A stretch of DNA of 64,000 nucleotides, taken from NCBI RefSeq assembly GCF_000378825.1, contig NZ_KB900388.1, positions 2,611,818 through 2,675,817 on the forward strand. The letters run 5' to 3'. The notes below the pieces were generated by a model. The model made no database searches. It had not been told where the DNA came from and was given only the letters and a program-made list of their open reading frames with translations. The position numbers and the translations under genes were made by a program. Below, in pieces: positions 15,823-24,282 of this stretch; position 1 is the stretch's first letter; every line of letters starts with the position of its first letter. This DNA comes from Salinispora vitiensis. Lineage in GTDB: Bacteria > Actinomycetota > Actinomycetes > Mycobacteriales > Micromonosporaceae.

Positions 15823-16950
15823 ATGGCAGGTCGCGGACGATCAGCACCACAACGCGGCGAGGTGACCGGCTACCTTCTCAAACTGATCCGGGAGTCCATC
15901 CCGCTGACGCAGGAGCAACTCGCCGCCGACCTGGGCGTGGACCGCGTGACCGTACAGAGCTGGGAGTCCGGACGACGGCCATTCGCGGCGGTGCCGCTCG
16001 GGCAGGCAATCGCCGTCCGGCGCAGACTCGGAAGGCTCGGAGCGAACGTGACCCTGCTAGCCGCTCTCGACGATGCCGCCGAGGCAGACTTCATCCTCAC
16101 TGCGGTCCTCAACGAGCAGGTGGACCGCATCGACATCGCCGAACAGCCGCTCGGCTGGTCCGTCCTCACCCACCGACTGACCGACCTGATCCTCTGGGCT
16201 GTTCTCGGGCAGACACCGACCTTCGCCAGAGGACTAACCGTCACCCATGCCCGCCGGGGTCCGGTGGCATCGGGGCCGACGCTGCCCACCGACGAGCAAC
16301 GCTTGTTCTTCGCCCGGCTGCACGTGCTCGCTGAACGCGCAGCCGCCGGTCGCGACCCGAACGTTCTGCTGCACCGGCAAGCTTGCTTCCTCGCGGGCAT
16401 GGACCCCACCAAGACCACGGCCGCATGGCTCGCCCAGACCAGCACCCGCGCCCGCCGGGCGATCACGTTCCGCACCTGGTCACCGCTGTGGCCCGACGCC
16501 CGCTCCGTGGTCACGTCCCTGGCCAACCAGGGCGACCCGGAACCGTTGCGGGACTTCCTCGCCCACGCGCATCCGGACGATGCCTGCCAGCGAGCAGCCC
16601 TCAACTACTCGGCCTACTGGGTCGGGGAGATCCCGTACCGCCAGTGCGACGACTCCTTCATGCCGGCACCGCTCGCAGACTGGCACGGCTCGGTCCTCTT
16701 ACGGCACCTGGTCCAGCGCCTCAACCCAACGCATCCCTTTATCGATCTCAACATTCACAACATCTGGGCGCTGCTCGCCGTGCGACGCGGCCTCACTATC
16801 GACAACCCCGATCAGGGCCGCATGCTCCTTGAGCGCAGAACCCGCATCCTGGACAGCGACCGCACCTGTCCACAGTCCCGACAGGAACTAACCTCTATCG
16901 TCTACAGCCTGCGCGCAGACGGAATCAAAAGCACAGGGACGGACCGATGA
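15823..16950 (+). CDS. XRE-family regulator, locus B
   Basis: The 375-residue protein has an N-terminal Cro/C1 HTH (residues about 14-60, PLTQEQLAADLGVDRVTVQSWESG). A long helical region without a recognised domain follows; a few Cys residues are scattered (HRQACFLAG, DDACQRAA). A strong ribosome site, GGAGGGA, precedes the ATG. Its TGA overlaps the ATG of the HD nucleotidase gene, so regulator and enzyme are made together. It is divergent from three small cassette genes. The palindrome at 15790-15808 suggests autoregulation. Confidence 0.85.
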   Translation: MAGRGRSAPQRGEVTGYLLKLIRESIPLTQEQLAADLGVDRVTVQSWESGRRPFAAVPLGQAIAVRRRLGRLGANVTLLAALDDAAEADFILTAVLNEQVDRIDIAEQPLGWSVLTHRLTDLILWAVLGQTPTFARGLTVTHARRGPVASGPTLPTDEQRLFFARLHVLAERAAAGRDPNVLLHRQACFLAGMDPTKTTAAWLAQTSTRARRAITFRTWSPLWPDARSVVTSLANQGDPEPLRDFLAHAHPDDACQRAALNYSAYWVGEIPYRQCDDSFMPAPLADWHGSVLLRHLVQRLNPTHPFIDLNIHNIWALLAVRRGLTIDNPDQGRMLLERRTRILDSDRTCPQSRQELTSIVYSLRADGIKSTGTDR

Positions 16951-17555
16951 CCGATGACCACAACGCCGACGCCGACGGAGCCATGAGCTTCATCTTCGAA
17001 GCCGGCGTCCTCAAGCGCGCCGCCCGCACCGGCTGGTGGTTCGCCGGTGTCAAGCAGCCCGAGTCCATCGCCGACCACTCGTTCCGCACCGCGCTGATCG
17101 GTTTGATGCTCGCTGCCATGGAAGGCGCTGACCCGGCCCGGGTGTCGATGCTGTGCGTCCTGCACGACACCCAGGAAACCCGGATCACCGACATCCCCCA
17201 CATCGCCAAGCGCTACCTCACCGCCGCACCCAACACCACCGTCACCGCCGACCAGGTCGCCGCCGGCCCACCAGCCGTCGCTAACCTCATCACCGCCGCC
17301 GTCGCCGAGTACGAAGCGGGCGAGACACTCGAGGCCATCGTCGCCCGCGACGCCGACAAGCTGGAATGCCTCGTCCAAGCCGTCGAATACCGCCACCAGG
17401 GCAGCAACAACGTCCAACGCTGGATCGACAGCTCACGCGCGGCACTCAAGACCACCAGCGCCCACCGGCTCGCCGACGCCGCCCTCAACGGACAACCCCT
17501 CGCCTGGCTCACCCCTGCCCCACCACCGGAGCAGCCCTCAGACACCAGGCCCTGA
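16947..17555 (+). CDS. HD-domain hydrolase, YfbR/HDDC2-like 5'-nucleotidase
   Basis: The 202-residue protein has the HD ligands in the order seen in 5'-deoxynucleotidases: His in SIADHSFR, His-Asp in CVLHDTQE and a later Asp in ARDADKLECL. Family members remove phosphate from (deoxy)nucleoside monophosphates. The ATG overlaps the stop of the XRE regulator gene (ATGA). A 73-bp exact copy of its 3' half lies at 14850-14922. The C-terminus is Pro-rich. A nucleotide signal or defence role in the cassette is inferred, not shown. Confidence 0.82.
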   Translation: MTDDHNADADGAMSFIFEAGVLKRAARTGWWFAGVKQPESIADHSFRTALIGLMLAAMEGADPARVSMLCVLHDTQETRITDIPHIAKRYLTAAPNTTVTADQVAAGPPAVANLITAAVAEYEAGETLEAIVARDADKLECLVQAVEYRHQGSNNVQRWIDSSRAALKTTSAHRLADAALNGQPLAWLTPAPPPEQPSDTRP

Positions 17556-17900
17556 CCTACCACTGAGGCCCATCACCTCAGGCGAATAGAGCCATCGCTC
17601 GAAAGGTCTGTGCAGGGTGCCGGGCGGAGGTCCTTCGCGTTCACGACCTCGGGTAACTGTCCGGCCGCTGCCGGCTGTCCATGTCGCGGCTTGTTCCTGT
17701 CAGCATTGCTGCCGGGCTCTCGCCACCGACGGTGTGCGAGGCTTGGGAGCCCCGCAGTCGGCGGGACTCCCCGGACTCGGCCCGACTCGAACGGGCTGCC
17801 ACCCTCTCCATGTTGCGGGCGCGGTCATCCGGAGCCACCACGCCTTGAGCGAGGACAGCCGGATTCAACCAGGTGAAGTACTCACACGGCAACGCTTAAT
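17556..17900. other. intergenic region, 345 bp
   Basis: No supported gene. The minus strand has a T-arm-like hairpin (GCCCG-TTCGAGT-CGGGC near 17782-17798), but no acceptor or anticodon stem can be built around it. The ychF gene ends at its right edge and the HD gene at its left. Confidence 0.35.
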
Positions 17901-18986
17901 TCAGACGTTGAAGCGGAACTCCACCACGTCGCCGTCCTGCATGATGTAGTCCTTGCCCTCGATGCGGACCTTGCCCACCGCCTTCGCGGCGCTCATCGAG
18001 CCGGCCTCGAGCAGGTCGTCATAGGAGACGACCTCCGCCTTGATGAAGCCACGCTGGAAGTCGGTGTGGATGACCCCGGCGGCCTCCGGTGCGCTCGCAC
18101 CGACCGGCACGGTCCAGGCCCGCGCCTCCTTGGGGCCGGCGGTCAGGTACGTCTGGAGCCCCAGCGTGCGGAAGCCGACCCGGACGAGCTGGTCCAGCCC
18201 GGGCTCGGCCTGCCCGATCGACTCCAGTAGCTCGCGGGCCTCCTCCTCGGGCAGGTCCACCAGCTCCGATTCGATCTTCGCGTCCATGAAGACGGCCTCG
18301 GCGGGGGCGACTAGGGCCCGCAGCTCGTCGAGGAACTCGGCGTTGGCCAGTTCGGCCTCGTCGACGTTGAAGACGTACAGGAAGGGCTTGGTGGTCAGCA
18401 GGTGCAGCTCGCGCAGGTGTTCCAGCGCGACACCGGCGGCAGCAGCGCCCGCGTACAGGGTGGTGCCGTTGTCGAGCACCTCCACGGCGGCCTTGGCGGC
18501 GGTCACCGCGGCGGCCCGGTCCTTGCGGAGCTTGGCCTCCTTCTCCAGCCGGGGAATCGCCCGCTCCAGCGTCTGCAGGTCGGCGAGGATCAGCTCCGTG
18601 TTGATCGTCTCGATGTCGTCCGCCGGGGCGATCTTGCCGTCGACGTGCACGACGTTCGGGTCGGAGAAGGCCCGGACGACCTGGCAGATCGCGGCGGCGT
18701 CCCGGATGTTGGCGAGGAACGCGTTGCCCCGCCCCTGGCCCTTCGAGGCGCCGCGGACCAGCCCGGCGATGTCGACGAACGACACCGGCGCGGGGATCAC
18801 CTTCTGCGACTCGAAGATCTCGGCGAGCTTGCCCAGCCGCTCGTCCGGCAGGCCGACCACACCGACGTTGGGCTCGATGGTGGCGAAGGGGTAGTTCGCC
18901 GCGAGCACGTCATTCTTGGTCAGCGCGTTGAAGAGGGTGCTCTTGCCGACGTTGGGCAGGCCGACGATGCCGATGGTGAGACTCAC
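17901..18986 (-). CDS. ychF: redox-regulated ATPase/GTPase YchF (Obg family)
   Basis: A ribosome-associated P-loop NTPase. The 361-residue length matches the family. G1 is GLPNVGKST, the switch region carries NYPFATIEPN, G3 is FVDIAGLVRGASKGQGRGNAFL and G4 is the FNVDEAE region (ATP-preferring Obg members have a non-NKxD motif). The C-terminal TGS domain ends with GKDYIMQDGDVVEFRFNV. The GTG at 18986 aligns the protein with the conserved start just before IGIVGLPNVGKS; no clear ribosome site is visible, so it may be leaderless. Confidence 0.95.
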   Translation of the reverse strand: MSLTIGIVGLPNVGKSTLFNALTKNDVLAANYPFATIEPNVGVVGLPDERLGKLAEIFESQKVIPAPVSFVDIAGLVRGASKGQGRGNAFLANIRDAAAICQVVRAFSDPNVVHVDGKIAPADDIETINTELILADLQTLERAIPRLEKEAKLRKDRAAAVTAAKAAVEVLDNGTTLYAGAAAAGVALEHLRELHLLTTKPFLYVFNVDEAELANAEFLDELRALVAPAEAVFMDAKIESELVDLPEEEARELLESIGQAEPGLDQLVRVGFRTLGLQTYLTAGPKEARAWTVPVGASAPEAAGVIHTDFQRGFIKAEVVSYDDLLEAGSMSAAKAVGKVRIEGKDYIMQDGDVVEFRFNV

Positions 18987-19051
18987 GACGAGCCAGCTTA
19001 CGCCGCCGCCAGTTGGCCACCGGCACCTGGCCAACGATTCCTGTCGCCGGC

Positions 19052-19783
19052 TCAGTCCAGCAGGCGTGGGCCGATGGGTGTCTCCCGGATGCCGCCGTCC
19101 GGCCCGCGACTGACCTCGTACGCCGACGCACCCGGCCGGTCCGTGACCGCCTCGACCAGCCGCTCGCCCCGGTAGAGCAGACCGACGCCGTCGTCGGTGC
19201 AGTGGCTGGTGGGCAGGGTGCCGTCGCCGACCAGCCGGTGCATCAACGGGCGCCGCTGGTCTTCACTGTCGTAGTGCACCCCGTTGCCGTACGGCAGCCA
19301 GCCCAACCCGTCGGTGAAGCCGCGCAGGGTGGTCCCGAAGCTGTCGGTGGCGCCGCCGGAGTGCCAGCAGATCGAGCCGGCGGACACCCCGCCGAGCACG
19401 ACCCCGGCCTCCCAGCACTCCCGCAGGATCTCGCCGAGGCCGTGCACCCGCCACACCGCCACCAGATTGGCCACGCTGCCGCCGCCAACCCAGATCACGT
19501 CCTGCGCCCGCAGGTGAGCCCGCACATCCTCGACGTTGGGCATCGGGAACAGCGCCAGGTGGGACATCCGGAACCGGCTGCCGGCGAAGCCCTCGTAGAC
19601 CCGGGTCAGCATGGCCGGCTGGTCCCCCTGGGCCTGGTCGAGGAAGCAGATCCGCGGCTCCACCGCGCGGGCCAGGTCGGCGGCCAGGTCGAAGACCGGG
19701 TTGATCCGCCGGGGCTGGCCGGCGCCTGCCGGCGCGAAGATGCCCATGCTGGTGGCGAGGATGGTGGGTTCGGTGGCGGTCAC
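19052..19783 (-). CDS. peptidase S51 / peptidase E-like class I amidotransferase-fold protein
   Basis: The 243-residue protein has the peptidase E fold markers. IWVGGGSVANLVAVW carries the oxyanion-loop GGG, and VVLGGVSAGSICW the nucleophile elbow with a Ser in GVSAGS. A His and Asp-rich segment, GLGWLPYGNGVHYDSE, follows. Relatives cleave Asp-X dipeptides or act as cyanophycinase-like enzymes. The GTG at 19783 has AAAGGA 5 bases upstream. It sits between ychF and an uncharacterised gene on the same strand. Substrate unknown. Confidence 0.82.
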   Translation of the reverse strand: MTATEPTILATSMGIFAPAGAGQPRRINPVFDLAADLARAVEPRICFLDQAQGDQPAMLTRVYEGFAGSRFRMSHLALFPMPNVEDVRAHLRAQDVIWVGGGSVANLVAVWRVHGLGEILRECWEAGVVLGGVSAGSICWHSGGATDSFGTTLRGFTDGLGWLPYGNGVHYDSEDQRRPLMHRLVGDGTLPTSHCTDDGVGLLYRGERLVEAVTDRPGASAYEVSRGPDGGIRETPIGPRLLD

Positions 19784-19836
19784 GGTTGTCCTTTCCGTCG
19801 GGGGCGTCGCCCATCCTGCCCCGAGGGCGGCCCCGA

Positions 19837-20337
19837 TCAGTCCCGGGGGCGGGCCTGGCGGGGAATGACCGGCTCGATCCGCGGGATGACCGGCTCGATC
19901 CGCGGCGTTTCCGGGGGCAGTTCGGCGGCGGCGGCGAGCGGCAGGGTGAAGCGTGCGTCGGCCGCCGGCCCGACCGCGTGCGACTCGCGGAGCATCCAGC
20001 GAACCTCGTCGGCGGTCCACCCCAGCCCCGGCCGGGCAGCGATCTCGCCGAGCAGCCGCAGCGCCGCGCGGGTGTCATCGTCGTAGAAGCGCACGCACCA
20101 GTGGTGCACCCACATGCCGAGGGCACGGAGCCGGTCGTCGTCCAGTGAGCGGACGAGCCGGCCGCTGGCGGTCTCCTCGAACGCCCGCTCCGGGTTCCCG
20201 GCCCGGTCCCGGTCCAGCGCTCCGACCGCCGCCGGTGCGACCGCCCGCATCCGGGTGAAGAAGCCCTGCGTGACCGCCGGATCCAGCGGTGGGTGCCCGT
20301 TAAGTGTCGGTGCCTGCCCGCCCGCCCCGCTCGCCAT
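19837..20337 (-). CDS. hypothetical protein with C-terminal tandem repeat
   Basis: The 166-residue protein has no recognised domain. It is mostly helical, with a Trp-rich segment (MWVHHWCVRFYDDDTRAAL). Near the end, IEPVIPR occurs twice in a row, encoded by a 21-bp tandem repeat at about 19869-19907. AAGGGTG lies just before the ATG. It is followed by the S51-like gene and divergent from the ada-alkA fusion, with only 139 bp between the starts. Confidence 0.65.
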   Translation of the reverse strand: MASGAGGQAPTLNGHPPLDPAVTQGFFTRMRAVAPAAVGALDRDRAGNPERAFEETASGRLVRSLDDDRLRALGMWVHHWCVRFYDDDTRAALRLLGEIAARPGLGWTADEVRWMLRESHAVGPAADARFTLPLAAAAELPPETPRIEPVIPRIEPVIPRQARPRD

Positions 20338-20476
20338 CGCCGCACCCTTCTCCCATGATCTGGTGTGCGAGACGGTACCGACCAGGACCGACCGTTCCTG
20401 CCCCGGGCACCCCCGCGGTACGCCGACGTCCGTTTCCCGCCAGCCGACGGGCTCCGGACGGAGGCATCATCGGTGC

Positions 20477-21919
20477 GTGGACCTGGACTTTGAGCGGTGC
20501 TACCGGGCCGTTGACAGCCGTGACCAGCGGTTCGACGGCTGGTTCTACACCGGCGTGCTCTCCACCGGCATCTACTGTCGGCCATCCTGTCCGGCGATCA
20601 CCCCGAAGCGAAAGAATGTGCGATTTTTCCCGTCTGCTGCCGCGGCACAGGGGGCCGGACTGCGGGCCTGCCGCCGCTGCCGGCCGGACGCGACCCCCGG
20701 TTCGCCACAGTGGGACCTCCGGGCTGACCTGGTGAGTCGCGCCATGCGGCTGATCGCCGACGGCGTGGTCGACCGCGACGGGGTACCCGGTCTGGCGGCG
20801 CGGCTCGGCTACACCGAACGGCACCTGTACCGGCTGCTCCGCACCGAGTTGGGCGCCGGGCCGCTCGCGCTGGCCCGCGCCCAGCGCGCCCAGACCGCGC
20901 GGACCTTGATCGAGTCCACCGACCTCGGGCTGGCGGAGGTCGCGTTCGCCGCCGGGTTCGGCAGCGTACGGCAGTTCAACGACACGCTCCGCGCGGTGTA
21001 CGCGGTCCCGCCGTCCGAGCTGCGGGCCACCCGGGGAGGTCCAACGGCACCCGCGGGTCCCGGCACCATCACGGTACGGCTGGCCTACCGCCTCCCACTG
21101 CACATCGGGGCGCTGCTGGACTTCCTCGCCCCGCGGACGCTGCCGGGGGTGGACGAGGTACGCGCCGGCACCTACCACCGGGGCCTGCGGCTGCCGCACG
21201 GCACCGGTACGGCGGCGCTGACCCCGACGGAGCGGCACGTGGTGGCGACGCTGCGCCTGACCGACCTGCGGGACCTGGCGCCGACGGTGGCCCGGTGCCG
21301 GCGGCTACTCGACCTCGACGCCGATCCCACCGCGGTGGACGCCGCCCTGGCCACCGATCCCGCCCTGGCCCCGATGGTCGCGGCGGAACCCGGGGTCCGG
21401 GTGCCCCGTACGGTCGACGGTTTCGAGGTGGCGGTCCGCGCGGTCATCGGCCAGCAGGTCTCGGTGGCCTCCGCCCGCACCACGCTCACCCGGCTCCTGC
21501 GCCAGCTCCCCACCCCGGTGGCCGAGGCGGAAGGCGGCGGGCTGTCCGGGTTCCCCGCCGCCGCGGAGGTGCTGGCCGCGCCAGATTCGGCCTTCCGGAT
21601 GCCCGCCGCCCGCCGGGAGACGCTGCGTCGGCTCGCCGCGGCGGTGGCCGCCGGTGAGGTCGACCTGGAGCCGGGTGGGGATCGGCAGGAGACCCGGCAA
21701 CGGCTGCTGGCCCTCCCTGGGATCGGGGCGTGGACCGCGGACTACGTGGCGCTCCGCGCGCTCGGCGACCCGGACGTCCTCCTCCCCACCGATGTGGCCG
21801 TTCGCCGCGGCGCCGCCGCCCTCGGCCTCCCCACCAGCCCGGACACCCTGCACTCGTACGCCGACCGCTGGCGCCCCTGGCGCTCGTACGCGCTGAGCCG
21901 ACTCTGGAGAGCAGCATGA
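20477..21919 (+). CDS. alkA: Ada N-terminal / AraC HTH / AlkA DNA-3-methyladenine glycosylase fusion
   Basis: Adaptive-response fusion of 480 residues. The N-terminal methylphosphotriester-binding zinc domain has STGIYCRPSCPA and CRRCRPD (four Cys ligands, first Cys the methyl acceptor). A middle AraC HTH (TERHLYRLL ... VAFAAGFGSVRQFNDTLRAVYAVPP) follows. The C-terminal HhH glycosylase contains IGQQVSVASART, LPGIGAWTADYVALRALGDPD and catalytic Asp in VLLPTDVAV. It senses alkylated DNA, activates repair genes and excises alkylated bases. GTG at 20477; GGAGG lies 13 bases upstream. The Ada cysteine methyltransferase domain is absent and supplied by the coupled ogt gene. Confidence 0.93.
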   Translation: MDLDFERCYRAVDSRDQRFDGWFYTGVLSTGIYCRPSCPAITPKRKNVRFFPSAAAAQGAGLRACRRCRPDATPGSPQWDLRADLVSRAMRLIADGVVDRDGVPGLAARLGYTERHLYRLLRTELGAGPLALARAQRAQTARTLIESTDLGLAEVAFAAGFGSVRQFNDTLRAVYAVPPSELRATRGGPTAPAGPGTITVRLAYRLPLHIGALLDFLAPRTLPGVDEVRAGTYHRGLRLPHGTGTAALTPTERHVVATLRLTDLRDLAPTVARCRRLLDLDADPTAVDAALATDPALAPMVAAEPGVRVPRTVDGFEVAVRAVIGQQVSVASARTTLTRLLRQLPTPVAEAEGGGLSGFPAAAEVLAAPDSAFRMPAARRETLRRLAAAVAAGEVDLEPGGDRQETRQRLLALPGIGAWTADYVALRALGDPDVLLPTDVAVRRGAAALGLPTSPDTLHSYADRWRPWRSYALSRLWRAA

Positions 21920-22428
21920 ACACGATCGACGCCGCCGTCGCCGACACCCCGGCCGGCCCGCTCGGCATCCTCGCCGGGCCGGACGGGGCGGTCCGAGCCG
22001 CCGGCTTCACCACCGACCTGCCCGCCCTGCTCACCCTGGTCCACCCACGCCTGCGCGGCCCGTTGCGCCACCGACGCGACCTCGGCCCGGTCACCGCCGC
22101 CGTCACCGCGTACCTGGATGGGGAGGTGACCGCGGTTGATGAGGTTCCGGTGGAGCAGCACACCGACGGCGCGTTCCTGGCCCACGCCTGGGACGTGCTG
22201 CAGGACCTGAAGCCGGGCGATCCGGTCACCTACACGGAGTTCGCCGGGCTGGCCGGTCGCCCCACGGCGGTCCGGGCCGCCGCGGCGGCCTGCGCCCGGA
22301 ACGCCGCCGCGCTCTTCGTCCCCTGTCACCGGGTGCTGCGCACCGACGGAACGCTCGGTGGCTACCGCTGGGGGCTGGATGTGAAGAAGTGGCTGCTGAA
22401 TCATGAGCGTCAGTTGACAGCAAGCTGA
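21916..22428 (+). CDS. ogt: methylated-DNA--protein-cysteine methyltransferase
   Basis: A suicide repair protein that transfers O6-alkyl groups from guanine to its Cys. The 170-residue protein carries the active-site motif PCHRV, preceded by RAAAAACARNAAALFV and followed by GTLGGYRWGLDVKKWLL. The ATG overlaps the stop of the Ada-AlkA gene (ATGA), so base excision and direct reversal are produced from one mRNA, an Ada operon in two pieces. Confidence 0.95.
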   Translation: MNTIDAAVADTPAGPLGILAGPDGAVRAAGFTTDLPALLTLVHPRLRGPLRHRRDLGPVTAAVTAYLDGEVTAVDEVPVEQHTDGAFLAHAWDVLQDLKPGDPVTYTEFAGLAGRPTAVRAAAAACARNAAALFVPCHRVLRTDGTLGGYRWGLDVKKWLLNHERQLTAS

Positions 22429-22434
22429 CACCGG

Positions 22435-22460
22435 CGACGTTCCTAAAAGACGTAACGTCG
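22435..22460. promoter_or_regulatory. inverted repeat before exporter operon
   Basis: CGACGTT (22435-22441) and AACGTCG (22454-22460) form 7-bp arms around a 12-bp A-rich centre, ending 4 bases before the GTG of the ABC exporter. This could be an operator or a weak terminator after ogt. Confidence 0.4.
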
Positions 22461-22464
22461 GGTA

Positions 22465-24282
22465 GTGCCCGCGGAGGTTGACGGTTATCCGGGCCCCACC
22501 ACGGGCCGACATCCGCTCGACAGCCTCTGGCGGCTGCGGCCCTACCTGCGCCCGTACGCGCCGGAGTTCGCCTGGCTCTTCCTCGCCGGCCTGGCCGCCG
22601 TGGGGGCGGGGATCGCCGTACCGCTGGTGGCGCAGCGGGTGGTGGACGGGCCGGTCGCCCGGCAGGATCCGGCCGGGCTGTTCCGCCTCGCCGGCCTGGC
22701 GCTGCTCTTCGGGCTCGCCGAAGCAGTGCTGATCTTCATCCGCCGCTGGGTGCAGTCCTCCTCCTCGTTGGGGATCGAGACGGCCATCCGGGCCGACATC
22801 TACGCCCATCTGCAACGGTTGCCGGCCAGCTTTCACGACCGGTGGCAGTCCGGTCAGCTCCTCTCCCGGCTCACCACCGACCTTTCGGCGATCCGTCGGT
22901 TCCTCTCCTTCGGCCTGCTCTTCCTCGCCCTGAACCTGGTCACGTACACCGTGGTGGTGGCGCTGCTGATCCGGCTGCACCCCGTACTGGGCCTGGTCGT
23001 GGCGGTCAGCGCCATCCCGCTGTTCCTGCTCGCCCGGCGGTTCGCCCGGGCGTACCACGCCGCCTCCCGCCGGATGCAGGACCAGCAGGGTGACCTGGCC
23101 ACGCTGGTGGAGGAGACCGCGCAGGGGCTCCGCACGGCGAAGGCGTACGGGCGCGGGCCGGAGCTGGCCGCCCGGTTCGCCGTCAGCTCCCGAGCGCTAC
23201 ACGACACCGCGGTCGGCAAGGGACGGCTACTCGCCGACACCTCCGCCCGGCTCGACCTGGTGCCGAACCTGACCCTGGGCGTCGTCCTCGTCGCCGGCGC
23301 GGGCGCCGCCGCGGCCGGCACGCTCACCATCGGCGAGCTGGTGGCCTTCGTCAGCCTCCAGCTCCTGCTGATCTGGCCGGTACAAGGCCTGGGGTGGATC
23401 ATCGCGGGTGGGCAGGAGGCGGCCACCGCGGCCGACCGGATCCGGGAGGTGTTGGACACCCCGGTCGCGATCCTGGACGCTCCCGACGCGGCCGCACCAC
23501 CCCGCGCCCAGCTCCTCGGCCGGTTGCGGTTCTCGGGTGTCTCGTTCCGGTACCCGGGTGCCCGCGAACCCGTGCTGCGCGAGGTCGACCTCACGGTCGA
23601 GCCGGGCGAGACCGTGGCGCTGGTCGGCGCGACCGGCTCCGGCAAGAGCACCCTGCTGTCGCTGGTGCCCCGGCTGCACGACGTGACCGGCGGCCACCTC
23701 ACCATCGACGGGTACGACGTGCGGCACCTGCAGTTGGCGACGCTGCGCCGGCTGGTCGGGGTGGCCTTCGAGGAGCCGACGCTCTTCTCCATGTCGGTGT
23801 GGGAGAACGTGACCCTGGGCCGGCCCGACGCCGGCGACGAGGAGGTCCGGGCCGCGCTGACGCTGGCGCAGGCCACCTTCGCCTACGACCTGCCGTGGGG
23901 CTTGGCGACCCGGGTCGGCGAGCAGGGCCTGTCCCTCTCCGGCGGACAGCGGCAGCGGCTGGCGCTCGCCCGGACGGTGCTCAGCCGCCCCGCCCTGCTC
24001 CTGCTCGACGACCCCCTCTCCGCCCTCGACGTCCACACCGAGGCGCTGGTCGAGGCGGCGCTGCGCCGCGCCCTGCCCAACACGACAACGCTGGTCGTGG
24101 TGCACCGACCGGCCACGATCGCCCTCGCCGACCGGGTCGCCCTGCTCGAGGACGGCCGGATCACCGCGCTGGGCCGGCACTCCGACCTGCTCGCCACGGT
24201 GCCGGCGTACCGTGCCCTGCTCTCGGCCGAACCAGGGCCACCGGCAGGCGATCCGGCCCCCAACGGTTTGGTGCGCTCGTGA
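22465..24282 (+). CDS. ABC exporter half-transporter (permease-ATPase), subunit 1
   Basis: Type IV half transporter of 605 residues. Six helices lie in residues about 30-320, then the NBD with Walker A GATGSGKS, signature SLSGGQRQR and Walker B LLLLDDPLSALD. The residue after the Walker B Asp is Asp, not the catalytic Glu, so one ATP site of the heterodimer is degenerate. The GTG at 22465 has almost no leader. It overlaps the next half-transporter by 4 bases (GTGA). Such pairs export drugs or peptides; substrate unknown. Confidence 0.9.
   Translation: MPAEVDGYPGPTTGRHPLDSLWRLRPYLRPYAPEFAWLFLAGLAAVGAGIAVPLVAQRVVDGPVARQDPAGLFRLAGLALLFGLAEAVLIFIRRWVQSSSSLGIETAIRADIYAHLQRLPASFHDRWQSGQLLSRLTTDLSAIRRFLSFGLLFLALNLVTYTVVVALLIRLHPVLGLVVAVSAIPLFLLARRFARAYHAASRRMQDQQGDLATLVEETAQGLRTAKAYGRGPELAARFAVSSRALHDTAVGKGRLLADTSARLDLVPNLTLGVVLVAGAGAAAAGTLTIGELVAFVSLQLLLIWPVQGLGWIIAGGQEAATAADRIREVLDTPVAILDAPDAAAPPRAQLLGRLRFSGVSFRYPGAREPVLREVDLTVEPGETVALVGATGSGKSTLLSLVPRLHDVTGGHLTIDGYDVRHLQLATLRRLVGVAFEEPTLFSMSVWENVTLGRPDAGDEEVRAALTLAQATFAYDLPWGLATRVGEQGLSLSGGQRQRLALARTVLSRPALLLLDDPLSALDVHTEALVEAALRRALPNTTTLVVVHRPATIALADRVALLEDGRITALGRHSDLLATVPAYRALLSAEPGPPAGDPAPNGLVRS

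Noticed and set aside
17770..17850. tRNA-like T-arm (GCCCG-TTCGAGT-CGGGC on the minus strand)
   Set aside because: No acceptor, D or anticodon stem can be formed at the required spacing.
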